Of a stretch of DNA of 64,000 bases, positions 25,645 to 39,747 are shown piece by piece. The notes under the pieces are model-generated. The model was not told where the DNA came from and did no database searches. It saw only the letters and a list, made by a program, of their open reading frames with translations. This DNA comes from Spartobacteria bacterium. GTDB lineage: Bacteria; Verrucomicrobiota; Verrucomicrobiia; Chthoniobacterales; UBA6821. Location: NCBI GenBank assembly GCA_947471565.1, contig CANIVT010000002.1, forward strand, positions 1-64,000. Reading direction: 5' to 3'. The position numbers were made by a program, and so were the translations under genes. The first letter of the stretch is position 1. Every line of letters begins with the position of its first letter.

Positions 25645-26637
25645 ATGGAGCTTCTTCTGACCGGTTCCACGGGCTTTGTTGGGCGAAATCTCCTGCTTCG
25701 TCTGGCGGGCGACAACCGATGGTCCCGGATCATCCTGCCTGTCCGCGACCCGGAAAAACTGCGCTCTCAGTTGGTGGGGGAGAGAATTTTAGACGAGCGG
25801 ATGGTTCCCTGCCAGGTGAGCGATGATCTCTGGCAACTTCCTCCCGGCACAGCCCCCGATCTGGCCATCCATGCCGCGGGGCTCCTTTTTGGGCGAAGGA
25901 AAGAGGATTACTTTGAAACCAACGTCGAGGGGAGTCTGCGTCTCGCCGCCCAGTTGCCCAGGACCTGCAGGATGATTCTGCTTTCCTCGTTGGCTGCAGG
26001 CGGGCCGACTCCCAAAGGGGCCAAGCTGCGCACCATCGATCATGAGGACCGTCCGGTCTCTTGGTATGGCGCCTCCAAGCTGACAATCGAGAGAGAACTC
26101 CGGAACCGGCTGGGACGACGTCTTCTGATCCTTCGTCCTCCGATGGTACTGGGACTCCGGGATGCGGCGACCGTGCCTCTCTTCCGGATGGCTCGCGGAC
26201 CCGTGAGGATCAAGCCGGGATTCACTCCCAAGCACTACAGCTGGATCGAGGTCGGGGCGCTGTGTGACGCGATCCTGTCAGCGGCATCGGATCCGCAGGA
26301 GTGCGAGCGACACGGGCCGCTCTATCTTGGATGCGAGGGAACGATCACCGACGACGAGTTGATTACCACTGCCGCCGAGGTGATCGGATCCAGGGGAGTC
26401 ACTCTCGCGGTCCCCCAAGTGCTCATCCGGATCGCTTCGCTGGCTGTGGATGCCGTTCCGGCGTGGCGTGCAGCCGCCCCAAGCCTTGGGATCGACCGGG
26501 TGAGGGAGATCCTCCCAGAACGATGGGTCTGCGATTCGACCATCTTTCGTGAGGCATTCGGCTGGACTCAGGGGGAGAGCCTGAAGGAGACCCTTGCCAA
26601 AACCGCCGCATGGTTGGAGGAGCAGGGAAAAATCTAA
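25645..26637 (+). CDS. NAD-dependent epimerase/dehydratase-like SDR, candidate ketosphinganine/ceramide reductase
   Basis: An extended short-chain dehydrogenase of 330 residues. The glycine-rich loop is TGSTGFVG (6-13), followed by HAAGLLFG, LSSLAAGGP and the catalytic SWYGASK (Tyr-x3-Lys). RPPMVLGLRD and a C-terminal substrate domain complete the fold. It starts ten bases after the GNAT-like gene. In Caulobacter the ceramide reductase CerR is an SDR annotated as NAD-dependent epimerase, so a parallel role is proposed here. A sugar-nucleotide epimerase is the main alternative. Confidence 0.75.
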   Translation: MELLLTGSTGFVGRNLLLRLAGDNRWSRIILPVRDPEKLRSQLVGERILDERMVPCQVSDDLWQLPPGTAPDLAIHAAGLLFGRRKEDYFETNVEGSLRLAAQLPRTCRMILLSSLAAGGPTPKGAKLRTIDHEDRPVSWYGASKLTIERELRNRLGRRLLILRPPMVLGLRDAATVPLFRMARGPVRIKPGFTPKHYSWIEVGALCDAILSAASDPQECERHGPLYLGCEGTITDDELITTAAEVIGSRGVTLAVPQVLIRIASLAVDAVPAWRAAAPSLGIDRVREILPERWVCDSTIFREAFGWTQGESLKETLAKTAAWLEEQGKI

Positions 26638-26678
26638 AACAAGTCTCCAAAAACTAACGGTTTTTCAGCCTGACGGCC

Positions 26679-27254
26679 TCAATTCAGCGACAGATCATCC
26701 GGCGCCATCGCCATCAGGTGGTACCAAGGGCCGAGCGATTTCATGATCCCGCGCCAGATCGACTCTCCTTCTTCGGTTGATTCGGGGGAGGCGAGCAGTG
26801 CGGTTGTCGGAGGGAGGGTGATCCACGATTTCTCGGCAATTTCGCGCTCCAGTTGCCCCGCGCTCCAGCCAGCGTACCCGGTGAAGGCCCTAAGTTCTCC
26901 CTCGGGGAGATTGGTGGGGAGTTGATTGCTTTCCTCCCTCCCCAAGGGCTCAAAGCTCGTGGTGGCATCGGCCACGATCATCCGAGCCAGGATCAGTTGC
27001 TGCTTTTCAACGGGGCCGCCCTCGAAGACGGCAACTTTATCCAGTCCTTCCGGGAGCGAGTCAGCTGCATTGTCCCCGAGATCGGCCACGCGGGTGCCTT
27101 TGGGACGGTTGAGAATCACTCCCATGGCCCCCTCCGAGGGGTCGTGATTGACCATGAAGAGAATGGTCCTGCGGAAGTTCGGATCCAACAAAGACGGTAG
27201 CGCCACCAGCAATGAGCCGGTGAGATTGGCGGGCTCGCTTCCGGTAATTCTCAT
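26679..27254 (-). CDS. YqgE/AlgH family protein (UPF0301)
   Basis: The open frame runs upstream to 27374, but the conserved family sequence starts with TGSLLVALPSLLDPNFRRTI, so the ATG at 27254 (MRITGSEPAN) is chosen, giving 191 residues. Family blocks include MVNHDPSEGAMGVILNRP, VFEGGPVEKQQL, RAFTGYAGWSAGQLEREIA and SWITLP. The biochemical function is not established; AlgH/YqgE has been linked to transcriptional effects and resistance to stress. It is divergent from the rplK operon. Confidence 0.93.
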   Translation of the reverse strand: MRITGSEPANLTGSLLVALPSLLDPNFRRTILFMVNHDPSEGAMGVILNRPKGTRVADLGDNAADSLPEGLDKVAVFEGGPVEKQQLILARMIVADATTSFEPLGREESNQLPTNLPEGELRAFTGYAGWSAGQLEREIAEKSWITLPPTTALLASPESTEEGESIWRGIMKSLGPWYHLMAMAPDDLSLN

Positions 27255-27339
27255 CGTTGGTATGATTGGGTGGCTTAGCCAAAAGAGGGTTCTGGAAAGA
27301 CGAGAAAAGAGCAGAAACACAAAAAAATCCAGAAATCGC

Positions 27340-27368
27340 TTGTGCAGAACGAAGAGTTCGGCTTTTAT
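27340..27368 (+). promoter_or_regulatory. Candidate sigma70-type promoter of the rplK operon
   Basis: TTGTGC (27340-27345) and TTTTAT (27363-27368) are separated by exactly 17 bases and lie 54 bases before the rplK ATG. They sit inside the divergent yqgE-rplK gap, where a strong promoter is expected. The -10 box is not a perfect match, so this is a motif-based call only. Confidence 0.4.
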
Positions 27369-27421
27369 TTCCACCCTTTTCGCCGGATCCGGCGCACCGA
27401 AACCTCTTTCCGAAACACACC

Positions 27422-27847
27422 ATGGCCAAAGAAATCACAGGACAGATCAAGCTCCAGATCCCCGCCGGGCAGGCGAATCCAGCACCTCCGGTCGGTCCAG
27501 CCCTCGGTCAGCAGGGTGTCAACATCATGGCCTTCTGTAAGGAGTTCAATGCCGCCACGCAGAAGCAGGCCGGTGACATCCTTCCTGTCGTCATCACCGT
27601 CTACAAGGACAAGAGCTTCACCTTCATCACCAAGTCCCCGCCGGCCGGAGTTCTCCTCAAGAAGGCCGCCGGCATTGCCTCAGGATCCAAGGAACCCAAC
27701 AAGGTCAAGGTGGCCAAGCTGACCAAGAAGCAGGTCATGGATCTCGTCAAGATCAAGATGAAGGACATGAACGCTCGAACCGAGGAAGCCGCTTTCCGTA
27801 CCCTTTGCGGTACCGCCCGCCAGATGGGTATTGAGATCGAGGCGTAA
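27422..27847 (+). CDS. rplK: Ribosomal protein uL11
   Basis: The 141-residue protein contains the expected [33 protein letters not shown] block that binds the GTPase-associated region of 23S r[14 protein letters not shown] and an ending in [11 protein letters not shown] are also visible. The ATG at 27422 is preceded by AAACACACC rather than a Shine-Dalgarno motif. It heads rplKAJL-rpoBC. The usual secE and nusG are not upstream; yqgE takes that place on the other strand. Confidence 0.98.
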   Translation: MAKEITGQIKLQIPAGQANPAPPVGPALGQQGVNIMAFCKEFNAATQKQAGDILPVVITVYKDKSFTFITKSPPAGVLLKKAAGIASGSKEPNKVKVAKLTKKQVMDLVKIKMKDMNARTEEAAFRTLCGTARQMGIEIEA

Positions 27848-27909
27848 TTTTTCAACAGAAACCCCAACCGCAGGAGGCCCGGACAGGGCCGCTTGAACTG
27901 CAACCCAAC

Positions 27910-28608
27910 ATGCAACACAACCGCAGCAAACGCTACCGCGCCGCCCACGCTCTTGTTGAGCAGGGCCGCAAGTACTCCCTGAGCGACGCACTTGCCGTCC
28001 TCAAGAAGATGCCCGCAACCAAGTTCGACCAGACGGTCACCGTCTCGCTCCGAATGGGTGTCGATCCCAAGCAGAGCGATCAAATGGTCCGCGGCACCTG
28101 CCCCCTCCCTCATGGAAGCGGCAAGAATGTCCGGGTCCTGGTGTTCGCCACCGGTGCCGCCGCAACGGCCGCCCAGGAGGCTGGAGCAGAGCATGTCGGT
28201 TTTGAAGATCTCCTCAAGAAGGTTCAGGGTGGATTCTCCGACTTCGACGTCGCCATCGCGACCCCTGCCGCCATGACCGAGGTTCGCAAGCTCGGTAAGG
28301 TTCTCGGACCCCGCGGACTGATGCCCAATCCCAAGACCGGCACCGTCAGCGATGACACGGCCACCGCAGTCAAGGAGGTCAAGGCCGGGCGCGTTGAGTT
28401 CAAGCTCGACAAGAACGCCAACATCGCCGTTCCGGTAGGCAAGTTTTCCTTCACCGAGTCTCAGCTGCTCGATAACGGCAAGGCCGTCATCGAGGCGGTC
28501 GTGAAGTCCCGCCCGGCTACGGCCAAGGGCGCCTTCGTCGAGTCTGTGACCCTCGCCGCGACCATGCTACCCGGCATCGTCGTGGATGCCGCCCCCTTCC
28601 TTAAGTAA
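27910..28608 (+). CDS. rplA: Ribosomal protein uL1
   Basis: A 232-residue L1-stalk protein with RSKRYRAAHALVEQGRKYSL, FDQTVTVSLRMGVDPKQSDQ, VLGPRGLMPNPKTGTV and a C-terminal TLAATMLPGIVVD. It binds 23S rRNA and, in many bacteria, represses its own operon by binding a mimic of its rRNA site. No Shine-Dalgarno motif precedes the ATG (CAACCCAAC leader). It lies 62 bases after rplK and 24 before rplJ. Confidence 0.98.
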   Translation: MQHNRSKRYRAAHALVEQGRKYSLSDALAVLKKMPATKFDQTVTVSLRMGVDPKQSDQMVRGTCPLPHGSGKNVRVLVFATGAAATAAQEAGAEHVGFEDLLKKVQGGFSDFDVAIATPAAMTEVRKLGKVLGPRGLMPNPKTGTVSDDTATAVKEVKAGRVEFKLDKNANIAVPVGKFSFTESQLLDNGKAVIEAVVKSRPATAKGAFVESVTLAATMLPGIVVDAAPFLK

Positions 28609-28632
28609 GCAGCAACCAACCAACCGATCACC

Positions 28633-29148
28633 ATGCGCCCCGAGAAACCCACGATCGTCGAGGATGTCAAACTGCGCCTCAATAACTCCCCGTTCCTCAT
28701 CGTCGTTGATTACGGCGGAATGAACGTCGATCACTTCGCCGAGCTCCGCACCCGTCTCGCCGGTGCCGGTGCAGCGATGACGGTCGTCAAGAACACCTTC
28801 CTCCGCCGCTCCATCAAAGAGGCCGGACTCCCCGAGCTCGATGCCCACCTCAACGGGCAGACCGCTTACGTGACGGGAGACAAGGACATCTGCTCCGCCG
28901 CGAAGATTCTTAAGACCTTCTCTTCCGAGTTTGAGAAGCCCAAGATCCGCGCAGGCGTCCTGGACAACGCCGTCCTTGATACTCCTCAGGTCATTGCGCT
29001 GGCCGACCTTCCCTCCAAGGAAGTCCTCCAGGCCCAGTTGCTTGGTATGCTGCTCCAGCCAGCCACCAAGCTGGTCCGTACCCTCAATGAGCCCGCCGCC
29101 AGCCTCGCCCGCGTCCTGCAGGCGAAGGTTAAAGCCGCAGGCGAGTAA
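28633..29148 (+). CDS. rplJ: Ribosomal protein uL10
   Basis: A 171-residue stalk-base protein that anchors L7/L12 dimers to the 50S subunit. Visible are RPEKPTIVEDVKLRL, VVDYGGMNVDHFAELR, VVKNTFLRRSI and a C-terminal alpha helix (VLQAKVKAAGE) for L12 binding. The ATG follows an ACCAACCAACC leader without a Shine-Dalgarno motif. The short gap to rplA leaves no space for a separate L10 leader. Confidence 0.97.
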   Translation: MRPEKPTIVEDVKLRLNNSPFLIVVDYGGMNVDHFAELRTRLAGAGAAMTVVKNTFLRRSIKEAGLPELDAHLNGQTAYVTGDKDICSAAKILKTFSSEFEKPKIRAGVLDNAVLDTPQVIALADLPSKEVLQAQLLGMLLQPATKLVRTLNEPAASLARVLQAKVKAAGE

Positions 29149-29325
29149 TCCGAGGGATCCTTTTCCTCGAACCCAACCACCACCTTAACCGAACAAATTT
29201 CTCCCGGCGTACGAAGCCACGACGGGTGAAGGAACAACAACACGGCAACAAGTCGGGCCGGCGGCTGCCGGTCTCAAATGTCCTGAGGCTTCGGGACGCG
29301 ACATTGCCAAACTCCAAACACCAAC
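29149..29325 (+). promoter_or_regulatory. rplJ-rplL leader with hairpins
   Basis: The 177-base gap holds a CCGGCGGCTGCCGG-type hairpin and, at 29280-29297, a seven-pair hairpin with GTCCTGA and TTCGGGAC arms around loop GGCT (one G-T pair). It lies 28 bases before the rplL start. L7/L12 is needed in four or more copies per ribosome, so extra translation or processing control at this gap is expected. The hairpin's role is inference. Confidence 0.4.
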
Positions 29326-29712
29326 ATGTCAGACATCAACACCCTCGTTGACCAGCTGGGCAACCTCACCGTTCTCCAGATCGCCGACCTCGTCAAAGCC
29401 CTCGAAGAGAAGTGGGGCGTGAGCGCCGCCGCTCCCGTCGCAGTCGCCGCCGCCGGTGGTGCAGCCGCCGGAGCCCCTGCCGCCGCCGCGGAGGAGAAGA
29501 CCTCCTTCGACGTCATCCTCAAGGAAGCCGGATCCAACAAGATCGGCGTCATCAAGGAAGTCCGCGCCGCCGTTCCCGGACTCGGCCTGGCCGAGGCCAA
29601 GGCCCTCGTCGAGAGCGCTCCCAAGCCCATCAAGGAAGGCGCTACCAAGGAAGAGGCCGAGGAGATCAAGAAGAAGATCGAGGCCGCCGGAGCCAAGGTC
29701 GAGATCAAGTAA
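29326..29712 (+). CDS. rplL: Ribosomal protein bL12 (L7/L12)
   Basis: A 128-residue stalk protein. The N-terminal dimerisation domain (about 1-35) leads into an Ala/Gly/Pro-rich hinge near 37-60. A C-terminal factor-binding domain follows ([49 protein letters not shown]). It recruits translation GTPases to the ribosome. The ATG follows a CA-rich leader (CAAACACCAAC) with no Shine-Dalgarno motif. A 328-base structured gap separates it from rpoB. Confidence 0.98.
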   Translation: MSDINTLVDQLGNLTVLQIADLVKALEEKWGVSAAAPVAVAAAGGAAAGAPAAAAEEKTSFDVILKEAGSNKIGVIKEVRAAVPGLGLAEAKALVESAPKPIKEGATKEEAEEIKKKIEAAGAKVEIK

Positions 29713-29718
29713 TCTCCT

Positions 29719-29790
29719 TAAGCGAATCACAGCCGGTCACTGTGGCCAGCGGGAAATATCCCGTGTTGACACGGTGGCCGGTTTCGCTTA
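29719..29790 (+). ncRNA. Nested long stem in the rplL-rpoB leader
   Basis: TAAGCGAA (29719-29726) is exactly complementary to TTCGCTTA (29783-29790). Inside, CCGGTCAC (29733-29740) pairs with GTGGCCGG (29774-29781) with one G-T pair. The tip has CGGG-AAATAT-CCCG (29750-29763). The three nested stems form a 72-base folded RNA starting six bases after the rplL stop. In E. coli the same gap carries an attenuator and an RNase III site; an equivalent function here is inference. Confidence 0.55.
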
Positions 29791-29858
29791 CTTGTTTCTG
29801 TTCCACACGTCCTGCACCCTGCACCACGGATCCCCGACATCCTGCTATTTGGTAACAG

Positions 29859-29897
29859 AGGCCGCCCGCGCAATGAACGCGACAGGCGGCTCTTTTG
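29859..29897 (+). terminator. Terminator-like hairpin (possible attenuator) before rpoB
   Basis: GCCGCC+CGCG (29861-29870) pairs with CGCG+GGCGGC (29878-29890) around loop CAATGAA, with a three-base ACA bulge, and is followed by TCTTTTG. The GC-rich stem with a T run is a plausible partial intrinsic terminator lying 144 bases before rpoB. It would lower rpoBC relative to ribosomal protein transcripts. The rest of the gap to 30040 shows nothing else I can name. Confidence 0.55.
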
Positions 29898-30040
29898 CCT
29901 TCCGAATCTCCCCCTCCCGAATTTCCGTTTCCCCCCGGAATTCACAAATCGGATTTCTCCGATCGGGCCACAGCCTGATCTGAGGAGTCCCCGCCCCGGC
30001 AACGGGGCAAACCCAACCGCGCCAAACCGAAACACGCACC

Positions 30041-33000
30041 ATGTCTGAACGTATCTCCTTCGGAAAACTGCACGAGGCCATCCAGCCCCCGAACCTCATT
30101 GAACTGCAGATCAGGTCTTACGAGGAATTCTTCCAGACGGGTGTCGAGCCCTCGAAGCGCAAGAATGTCGGTCTTCAGGCCGTCTTCCGCGAATTTTTCC
30201 CCATCTACGGCTTCGAGGAGAAGTCGAATCTCGACTTTGTGAGCTACACGCTGGAGGAGCCCAAGATCTCCCCGGTCGAGTGCCAGATCGACGGCCAGAC
30301 CTATAGCGCACCCCTTTACGTCACCTTCCGCTACAAGGACGAGAAGTCCACCAAGGAAGAGAAGGTTTACATGGGCGAAATCCCGCTCATGACAAATGCA
30401 GGCACCTTCATCGTGAACGGTGCCGAGCGCGTTGTCGTCAGCCAGCTTCACCGCTCGCCCGGCATCTGCTTCGAATCCGACGTTCACCTCAACGGCAAGC
30501 TCCTCCACGGCTTCCGCATCATTCCCGACCGGGGATCCTGGACCGAGGTTCAGTTCGACACGAACGACCTGCTCTACGTCTACCTCGATCGCCGCAAGCG
30601 CCGTCGCAAGTTCCTTGCCACCACCTTCCTCCGTGCGCTGGGCTACCCCACCGACGAGGAGATTGCCGCCCTCTTCTACAAGATCGAGACGCTCAAGCTG
30701 AGCGACAAGCTCGACGAGGAGGAAATCGGCACCAAGGTGCTGCTGGCCGACGTTCGCGAAGGCGATGCCATCATCGCCCGTGCCTACGAACCCCTTACTC
30801 CTGCCGTCGTTCGCGATCTCGTCCGTGCCGGCCATGCTTCCGTCAAGGTGATTGACACCAAGGAGGACGACACCGTCGTTAAGTCCCTCAAGCGCGATCC
30901 CGCCCGTAACGAGGAAGAGGCCCTCAAGGATATCTACCGCAAGCTCCGCCCTGGCGATCCCCCGACCGTCCAGAACGCCCGCGGGATGCTCAAGCGCCTC
31001 TTCTTCGACGCCAAGCGTTACGACCTGGGTCGCGTTGGACGTCACAAGATCCAGCAAAAGCTTGGCCTCGACCAGAAGATCGACGACCGCATTCTACGCA
31101 AGGAGGACATCGTCGAGTCGATGCGCTATCTCCTCAAACTCCGCAAAGGCGAGGGAATGCTCGACGACATTGATCACCTCGGCAGCCGCCGTGTCCGTAC
31201 CGTCGGTGAGCTTCTCGCCAATCAGTGCCGAGTCGGTCTTTCCCGCACGGAGCGTCTCGTCCGCGAGCGCATGGCCCTCTACGACCCTTCCGTTGATCAC
31301 ATCACCCCGCAGAAGCTCATCAATCCCAAGTCGCTGAGCGCCGTGGTCCGTGATTTCTTCGGTCGTTCGCAGCTGAGCCAGTTCATGGATCAGACAAACC
31401 CGCTCTCCGAGCTCACCCACAAGCGTCGTCTTTCGGCCCTTGGGCCCGGGGGACTCTCCCGCGAGCGCGCCGGCTTCGAGGTCCGAGACGTGCATCCCTC
31501 GCACTACGGCCGTATCTGCCCGATCGAGACACCTGAAGGTCCCAACATCGGTCTCATCAGTTCCCTCTCGACCTACGCCCGTGTCAATGACTTCGGGTTC
31601 ATCGAGACCCCGTACCGCAAGGTCATCAACGGCCGTGTCACCGACGAGATCGAGTATCTCACCGGCGACCGTGACGAGAATTTCTACGTAGCTCAGGCCA
31701 ACTCGCCTGTCGACAGCAAGGGTAAGTTCCTCGGTGAGACCGTCTCCTCGCGTTTCCGCGGCGACTTCGTCGAGATCGAGCCCGAGAAGGTCCAGTACAT
31801 GGACGTTTCACCGAAGCAGCTCGTCTCCGTGGCCGCAGGCCTCATCCCCTTCCTCGAGCATGATGACGCCAACCGCGCGCTCATGGGCTCGAACATGCAG
31901 CGCCAGGGCGTTCCGCTTCTCGTCTCCGAGTCGCCGATCATCGGCACCGGGCTCGAGGGCCGCGTTGCCCGCGATTCCCGTGCGGTGATCGTCTCCGAAT
32001 CGAACGGCAAGATCGCTTCCGTCGATTCCCAGCGCATCATTGTCACCAAGGACGGCGAGCTCCCCGAAGGTAAGAAAAAGATCAAGAACGATCCCGAGGA
32101 GGGCGTTTACGTCTACGAGCTGCGCAAGTTCATGCGCTCCAACAGCAGCACCTGCATCAACCAGCGCCCAATCGTCAAGAAGGGTCAGCCTGTGAAGAAG
32201 GGCGATGTGCTCGCGGACGGACCGAACACCGAGAACGGCGAGCTCGCGCTTGGCCGCAACATGCTCGTCGCGTTCATGCCGTGGAACGGCTACAACTTCG
32301 AGGACGCCATCCTTATCTCCGAGCGCGTGGTCAAGGAGGATATCTACACCTCCATCCACATCGACGAGTTCGAAATCGGAGCCCGCGACACCAAGCTTGG
32401 TCCCGAGGAAATCACCCGTGACATCCCCAATGTCAGCGAGGAGGCACTTCAGAACCTCGGTCCGGACGGTGTCATCCGCATCGGCGCGGAGGTGAAGCCC
32501 GGCGACATCCTCGTCGGAAAGATCACCCCGAAGAGCGAGACCGAACTCGCCCCCGAAGAGCGCCTCCTGCGCGCCATCTTCGGCGAGAAGGCCGCCGACG
32601 TGAAGGACACCTCCCTCACCGTCCCCTCCGGCACCTACGGCATCGTCATGGACGTGCGCGTCTCCTCCAAGGAGAAGGCTGCCAAGATCAAGATGACGCC
32701 CTCCGAGAGCAAGCGTCAGCAGAAGATGATCCAGGACGATCACAAGAAGCGCAAGGAGGAGCTCTACGAGCAGCTCACCGAGGGCCTCGCCAACGTCCTG
32801 CTCGGCGAGAAGATCCCGCTCGACGTCGTCAACGGCGAGAGCGGTGAGATCATCATCCCCGCCAACCGTAAGATCACCAAGATGCTCCTGCGCAAGCTTG
32901 CCGGCGTCTACAATGTGGTCGAGATCGACCCGAGCCCGATCCGCAACAAGATCCGCGAGATCATTGGCCAGTTCGAGCACCGCTTCGCCGACCTCGAGAA

Positions 33001-33844
33001 CGAGAAGGAGGAGAACCTCGGCCGCGTCGAGAGCGGCGATGACGTCGATCCCGGCATCATCAAGCAGGTCAAGGTCTTCATCGCCAGCAAGCGCAAGCTT
33101 TCCGTCGGTGACAAGATGGCCGGACGCCACGGTAACAAGGGCGTCGTTGCTAAGATTGTCCCCGAGGAAGACATGCCCTACCTCTCCGACGGAACCCCCG
33201 TCGACATCGTGCTCAATCCGCTCGGCGTGCCGAGCCGAATGAACGTCGGCCAGGTTCTCGAGACCCACCTCGGCGTCGCCGCCAAGGCCCTCGGATTCAA
33301 GGTCGCGACCCCCGTCTTCGACGGCATTCCCGAGAGCCGCATCCGCGAGTACCTCAAGGAAGCCGGCCAGAAGGAGGGCTTCTCCTGGATCCAGGAGAAC
33401 GGCAAGTCGCAACTCTTCGACGGCCGCACCGGCGAGGCGTTCGACCAAGAGGTCGTGGTCGGCATCATCTACATGCTCAAACTCGGCCACCTCGTCGCGG
33501 ACAAGATCCACGCCCGCGCCGTCGGTCCCTACTCCCTGGTCACCCAGCAGCCGCTCGGTGGAAAGGCCCAGTACGGAGGACAGCGCTTCGGCGAGATGGA
33601 GGTATGGGCGTTGGAAGCTTACGGCGCCGCCTACACGCTGCAGGAACTGCTCACCGTCAAATCAGACGATGTGCAGGGCCGTACGCGCATCTACGAGAGC
33701 ATCGTCAAGGGGGACAACTCCCTGGAAGCCGGCATCCCCGAGTCCTTCAACGTGCTCATCAAGGAAATGCAGGGCCTCGGCCTCGACGTCCGCGTCGGTG
33801 CCAAGGACGAACCCCGTTCCTTTATCGACTCCGCAGCCGTCTGA
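30041..33844 (+). CDS. rpoB: RNA polymerase beta subunit
   Basis: A 1267-residue beta subunit. Conserved landmarks in order are the N-terminal lobe; the rifampicin-region [26 protein letters not shown]; the active-site block [31 protein letters not shown]; and [25 protein letters not shown] near residue 1025. The C-terminus has [24 protein letters not shown]. The reading frame is intact. It follows rplL after a regulated gap and precedes rpoC by 47 bases. The ATG has no Shine-Dalgarno motif (AAACACGCACC leader). Confidence 0.99.
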   Translation: MSERISFGKLHEAIQPPNLIELQIRSYEEFFQTGVEPSKRKNVGLQAVFREFFPIYGFEEKSNLDFVSYTLEEPKISPVECQIDGQTYSAPLYVTFRYKDEKSTKEEKVYMGEIPLMTNAGTFIVNGAERVVVSQLHRSPGICFESDVHLNGKLLHGFRIIPDRGSWTEVQFDTNDLLYVYLDRRKRRRKFLATTFLRALGYPTDEEIAALFYKIETLKLSDKLDEEEIGTKVLLADVREGDAIIARAYEPLTPAVVRDLVRAGHASVKVIDTKEDDTVVKSLKRDPARNEEEALKDIYRKLRPGDPPTVQNARGMLKRLFFDAKRYDLGRVGRHKIQQKLGLDQKIDDRILRKEDIVESMRYLLKLRKGEGMLDDIDHLGSRRVRTVGELLANQCRVGLSRTERLVRERMALYDPSVDHITPQKLINPKSLSAVVRDFFGRSQLSQFMDQTNPLSELTHKRRLSALGPGGLSRERAGFEVRDVHPSHYGRICPIETPEGPNIGLISSLSTYARVNDFGFIETPYRKVINGRVTDEIEYLTGDRDENFYVAQANSPVDSKGKFLGETVSSRFRGDFVEIEPEKVQYMDVSPKQLVSVAAGLIPFLEHDDANRALMGSNMQRQGVPLLVSESPIIGTGLEGRVARDSRAVIVSESNGKIASVDSQRIIVTKDGELPEGKKKIKNDPEEGVYVYELRKFMRSNSSTCINQRPIVKKGQPVKKGDVLADGPNTENGELALGRNMLVAFMPWNGYNFEDAILISERVVKEDIYTSIHIDEFEIGARDTKLGPEEITRDIPNVSEEALQNLGPDGVIRIGAEVKPGDILVGKITPKSETELAPEERLLRAIFGEKAADVKDTSLTVPSGTYGIVMDVRVSSKEKAAKIKMTPSESKRQQKMIQDDHKKRKEELYEQLTEGLANVLLGEKIPLDVVNGESGEIIIPANRKITKMLLRKLAGVYNVVEIDPSPIRNKIREIIGQFEHRFADLENEKEENLGRVESGDDVDPGIIKQVKVFIASKRKLSVGDKMAGRHGNKGVVAKIVPEEDMPYLSDGTPVDIVLNPLGVPSRMNVGQVLETHLGVAAKALGFKVATPVFDGIPESRIREYLKEAGQKEGFSWIQENGKSQLFDGRTGEAFDQEVVVGIIYMLKLGHLVADKIHARAVGPYSLVTQQPLGGKAQYGGQRFGEMEVWALEAYGAAYTLQELLTVKSDDVQGRTRIYESIVKGDNSLEAGIPESFNVLIKEMQGLGLDVRVGAKDEPRSFIDSAAV

Positions 33845-33891
33845 TCACTGATCATCTACAAGCACCTTAACTTCCCAGCATTCCAAGAGCC

Positions 33892-38025
<4,134 letters not shown>

Positions 38026-38072
38026 TACCCCGTCATTCACACACCAACACAAGCATCCAACATAACGATCCC

Positions 38073-38795
38073 ATGTCCGTTGAAATCATGACAGAGCTCC
38101 TGGAGGCAGGAGTCCACTACGGTCACCAAACCAAGCGATGGAACCCCCGCATGCGGGACTACATCCTCGAGGAAAAGAACTCCATCCACATCATCGACCT
38201 TTCCAAGACGGTCGATCAGCTTGCCAAGGCGGGGGAATTCCTCTCGGGTGTGATTGCCGGAGGCGGAAAAATCCTTTTCGTCGGCTGCAAGAAGCAGGCG
38301 CAGGAGGCGGTCAAGGAGGCCGCGCAGGCCAGCGGGCAGTTCTACGTGAACCAGCGTTGGCTCGGCGGCACCCTCACGAACCTCGTGACCATCCGCAAGA
38401 GCGTTTCCAAGCTGCGTGATTTCGAGGCCCTTGAGAAGAGTGCCGGATTCAACAAGATCAACAAGGCCGAGGCCTCCGCGCTCCGTCGCGAGGCCACCCG
38501 CGTCCGCAAGAACCTCGAGGGAGTGCTCGATATGGAGAAGCTTCCCGATGCGATTGTCATCATCGATACAGTCAAGGAGTCGATCGCGGTGGCCGAGGCC
38601 CGCAGGCTCAACATTCCGATCGTTGCCGTCGTTGACTCCAACAGTAACCCCGAGGAGATCAACTACCCAATCGCTGGTAATGACGACGCCATCCGTTCCA
38701 TTCGCATCATCCTCCAGAAGTTGGTGGATGTGCTGACAAAGAACCGTGGCAACCGCGCTCCCGCCGTCGGCGAACTCGCCGCCGTTGCAGAATAG
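38073..38795 (+). CDS. rpsB: Ribosomal protein uS2
   Basis: A 240-residue protein with ELLEAGVHYGHQTKRWNPRM, FVGCKKQAQEAVKEAA, FYVNQRWLGGTLTN and PIVAVVDSNSNPEEINYPIAGNDDA, all hallmarks of S2. It is needed for S1 docking on the 30S subunit. It is followed by tsf as in most bacteria, but here the pair continues directly from rpoBC. The leader is CA-rich without a Shine-Dalgarno motif. Confidence 0.98.
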   Translation: MSVEIMTELLEAGVHYGHQTKRWNPRMRDYILEEKNSIHIIDLSKTVDQLAKAGEFLSGVIAGGGKILFVGCKKQAQEAVKEAAQASGQFYVNQRWLGGTLTNLVTIRKSVSKLRDFEALEKSAGFNKINKAEASALRREATRVRKNLEGVLDMEKLPDAIVIIDTVKESIAVAEARRLNIPIVAVVDSNSNPEEINYPIAGNDDAIRSIRIILQKLVDVLTKNRGNRAPAVGELAAVAE

Positions 38796-38814
38796 TTACT
38801 CAGGCTGCACGACC

Positions 38815-39747
38815 ATGGCTGAGATCAATCCCTCACTCGTCAAGACGCTCCGCGAAAAAACCAACGCGGGGATGATGGACTGCAAGAAGGCCCTTACCGA
38901 AGCAAGTGGGGATCTTGAGAAAGCCGAGGCTCTCCTTCGTCAGAAGGGTATTGCCAGCGCCGGCAAGAAGGCCGGACGCGCCGCCAAGGAGGGCGTCATC
39001 GTCGCCTCGATCCAGGCCTCGGGCCGTGTCGGTGTGATCGCCGAGATCAACTGCGAGACAGACTTCGTTGCCAAGAACGACATCTTCACTAAGTTCGTGA
39101 AAGAGGTCGCCGAGGAACTCTCCTCGGACGCCGCCAGCGGCTCCTCCAGCCTGGAGCAGGCTTCCGAGATCAAGCTCACTTCCTCCGGACTTGCTTTGAA
39201 GGATGCCTTTGCCGCGAAGACCGCCGAACTCGGCGAGCGCATGCTGCTCCGCCGCTACGACCGCTATGAGATTCCCGCGGGTTCCGAGGGCATCGTGGCC
39301 TCCTACATCCATCTTCAGGGTAAGGTTGGCGTTCTCGTCGAGGTAGCCAGCACTAGCGCGGAGGCTGCCAAGAACGACTCCTTCCGCGACATGGTCAAGG
39401 ACATCACGCTCCAGATCGCCGCTGCCAGCCCCACTGTTGTGTCGCGTGATCAGGTTGACCAAGCCCTCGTCGCCTCCGAGCGCGAGATCTACAAGGCGCA
39501 GGTTCAGGGCAAGCCCGAGAACATCGTCGAGAAGATCGTCGACGGCAAGATGGACAAGTTCTACAGCACCGCCTGTCTCCTTGAGCAGGCCTGCATCAAG
39601 AATCCCGACATCACCGTCACCGAACTGCTTGCCTCCAAGGGCAAGGAACTCGGTGCGACCCTTGAGGTTCGACGCTTTGCACGCTACATGGTGGGCGAGG
39701 ATGCCCCCGGCGCTGCGGACATCGAGGGAGACGGCCAGCAGGATTGA
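38815..39747 (+). CDS. tsf: Elongation factor Ts
   Basis: The nucleotide exchange factor for EF-Tu. I use the ATG at 38815 (MAEINPSLVKTLREKTNAGMMDCKKAL), giving 310 residues; the open frame extends further upstream but only that start gives the canonical N-terminal TS-N domain. Also visible are VIAEINCETDFVAKND, the EF-Tu contact region, and VGVLVEVASTSAEA. It starts 19 bases after rpsB. Confidence 0.97.
   Translation: MAEINPSLVKTLREKTNAGMMDCKKALTEASGDLEKAEALLRQKGIASAGKKAGRAAKEGVIVASIQASGRVGVIAEINCETDFVAKNDIFTKFVKEVAEELSSDAASGSSSLEQASEIKLTSSGLALKDAFAAKTAELGERMLLRRYDRYEIPAGSEGIVASYIHLQGKVGVLVEVASTSAEAAKNDSFRDMVKDITLQIAAASPTVVSRDQVDQALVASEREIYKAQVQGKPENIVEKIVDGKMDKFYSTACLLEQACIKNPDITVTELLASKGKELGATLEVRRFARYMVGEDAPGAADIEGDGQQD

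Noticed and set aside
25789-26235. 148-residue minus-strand frame inside the SDR gene
   Set aside because: Shadow of a gene with intact SDR motifs; no independent support.
31808-33511. 567-residue open frame antisense to rpoB
   Set aside because: Same mirror-image composition; overlaps essential rpoB and has no start signal or recognisable domain.
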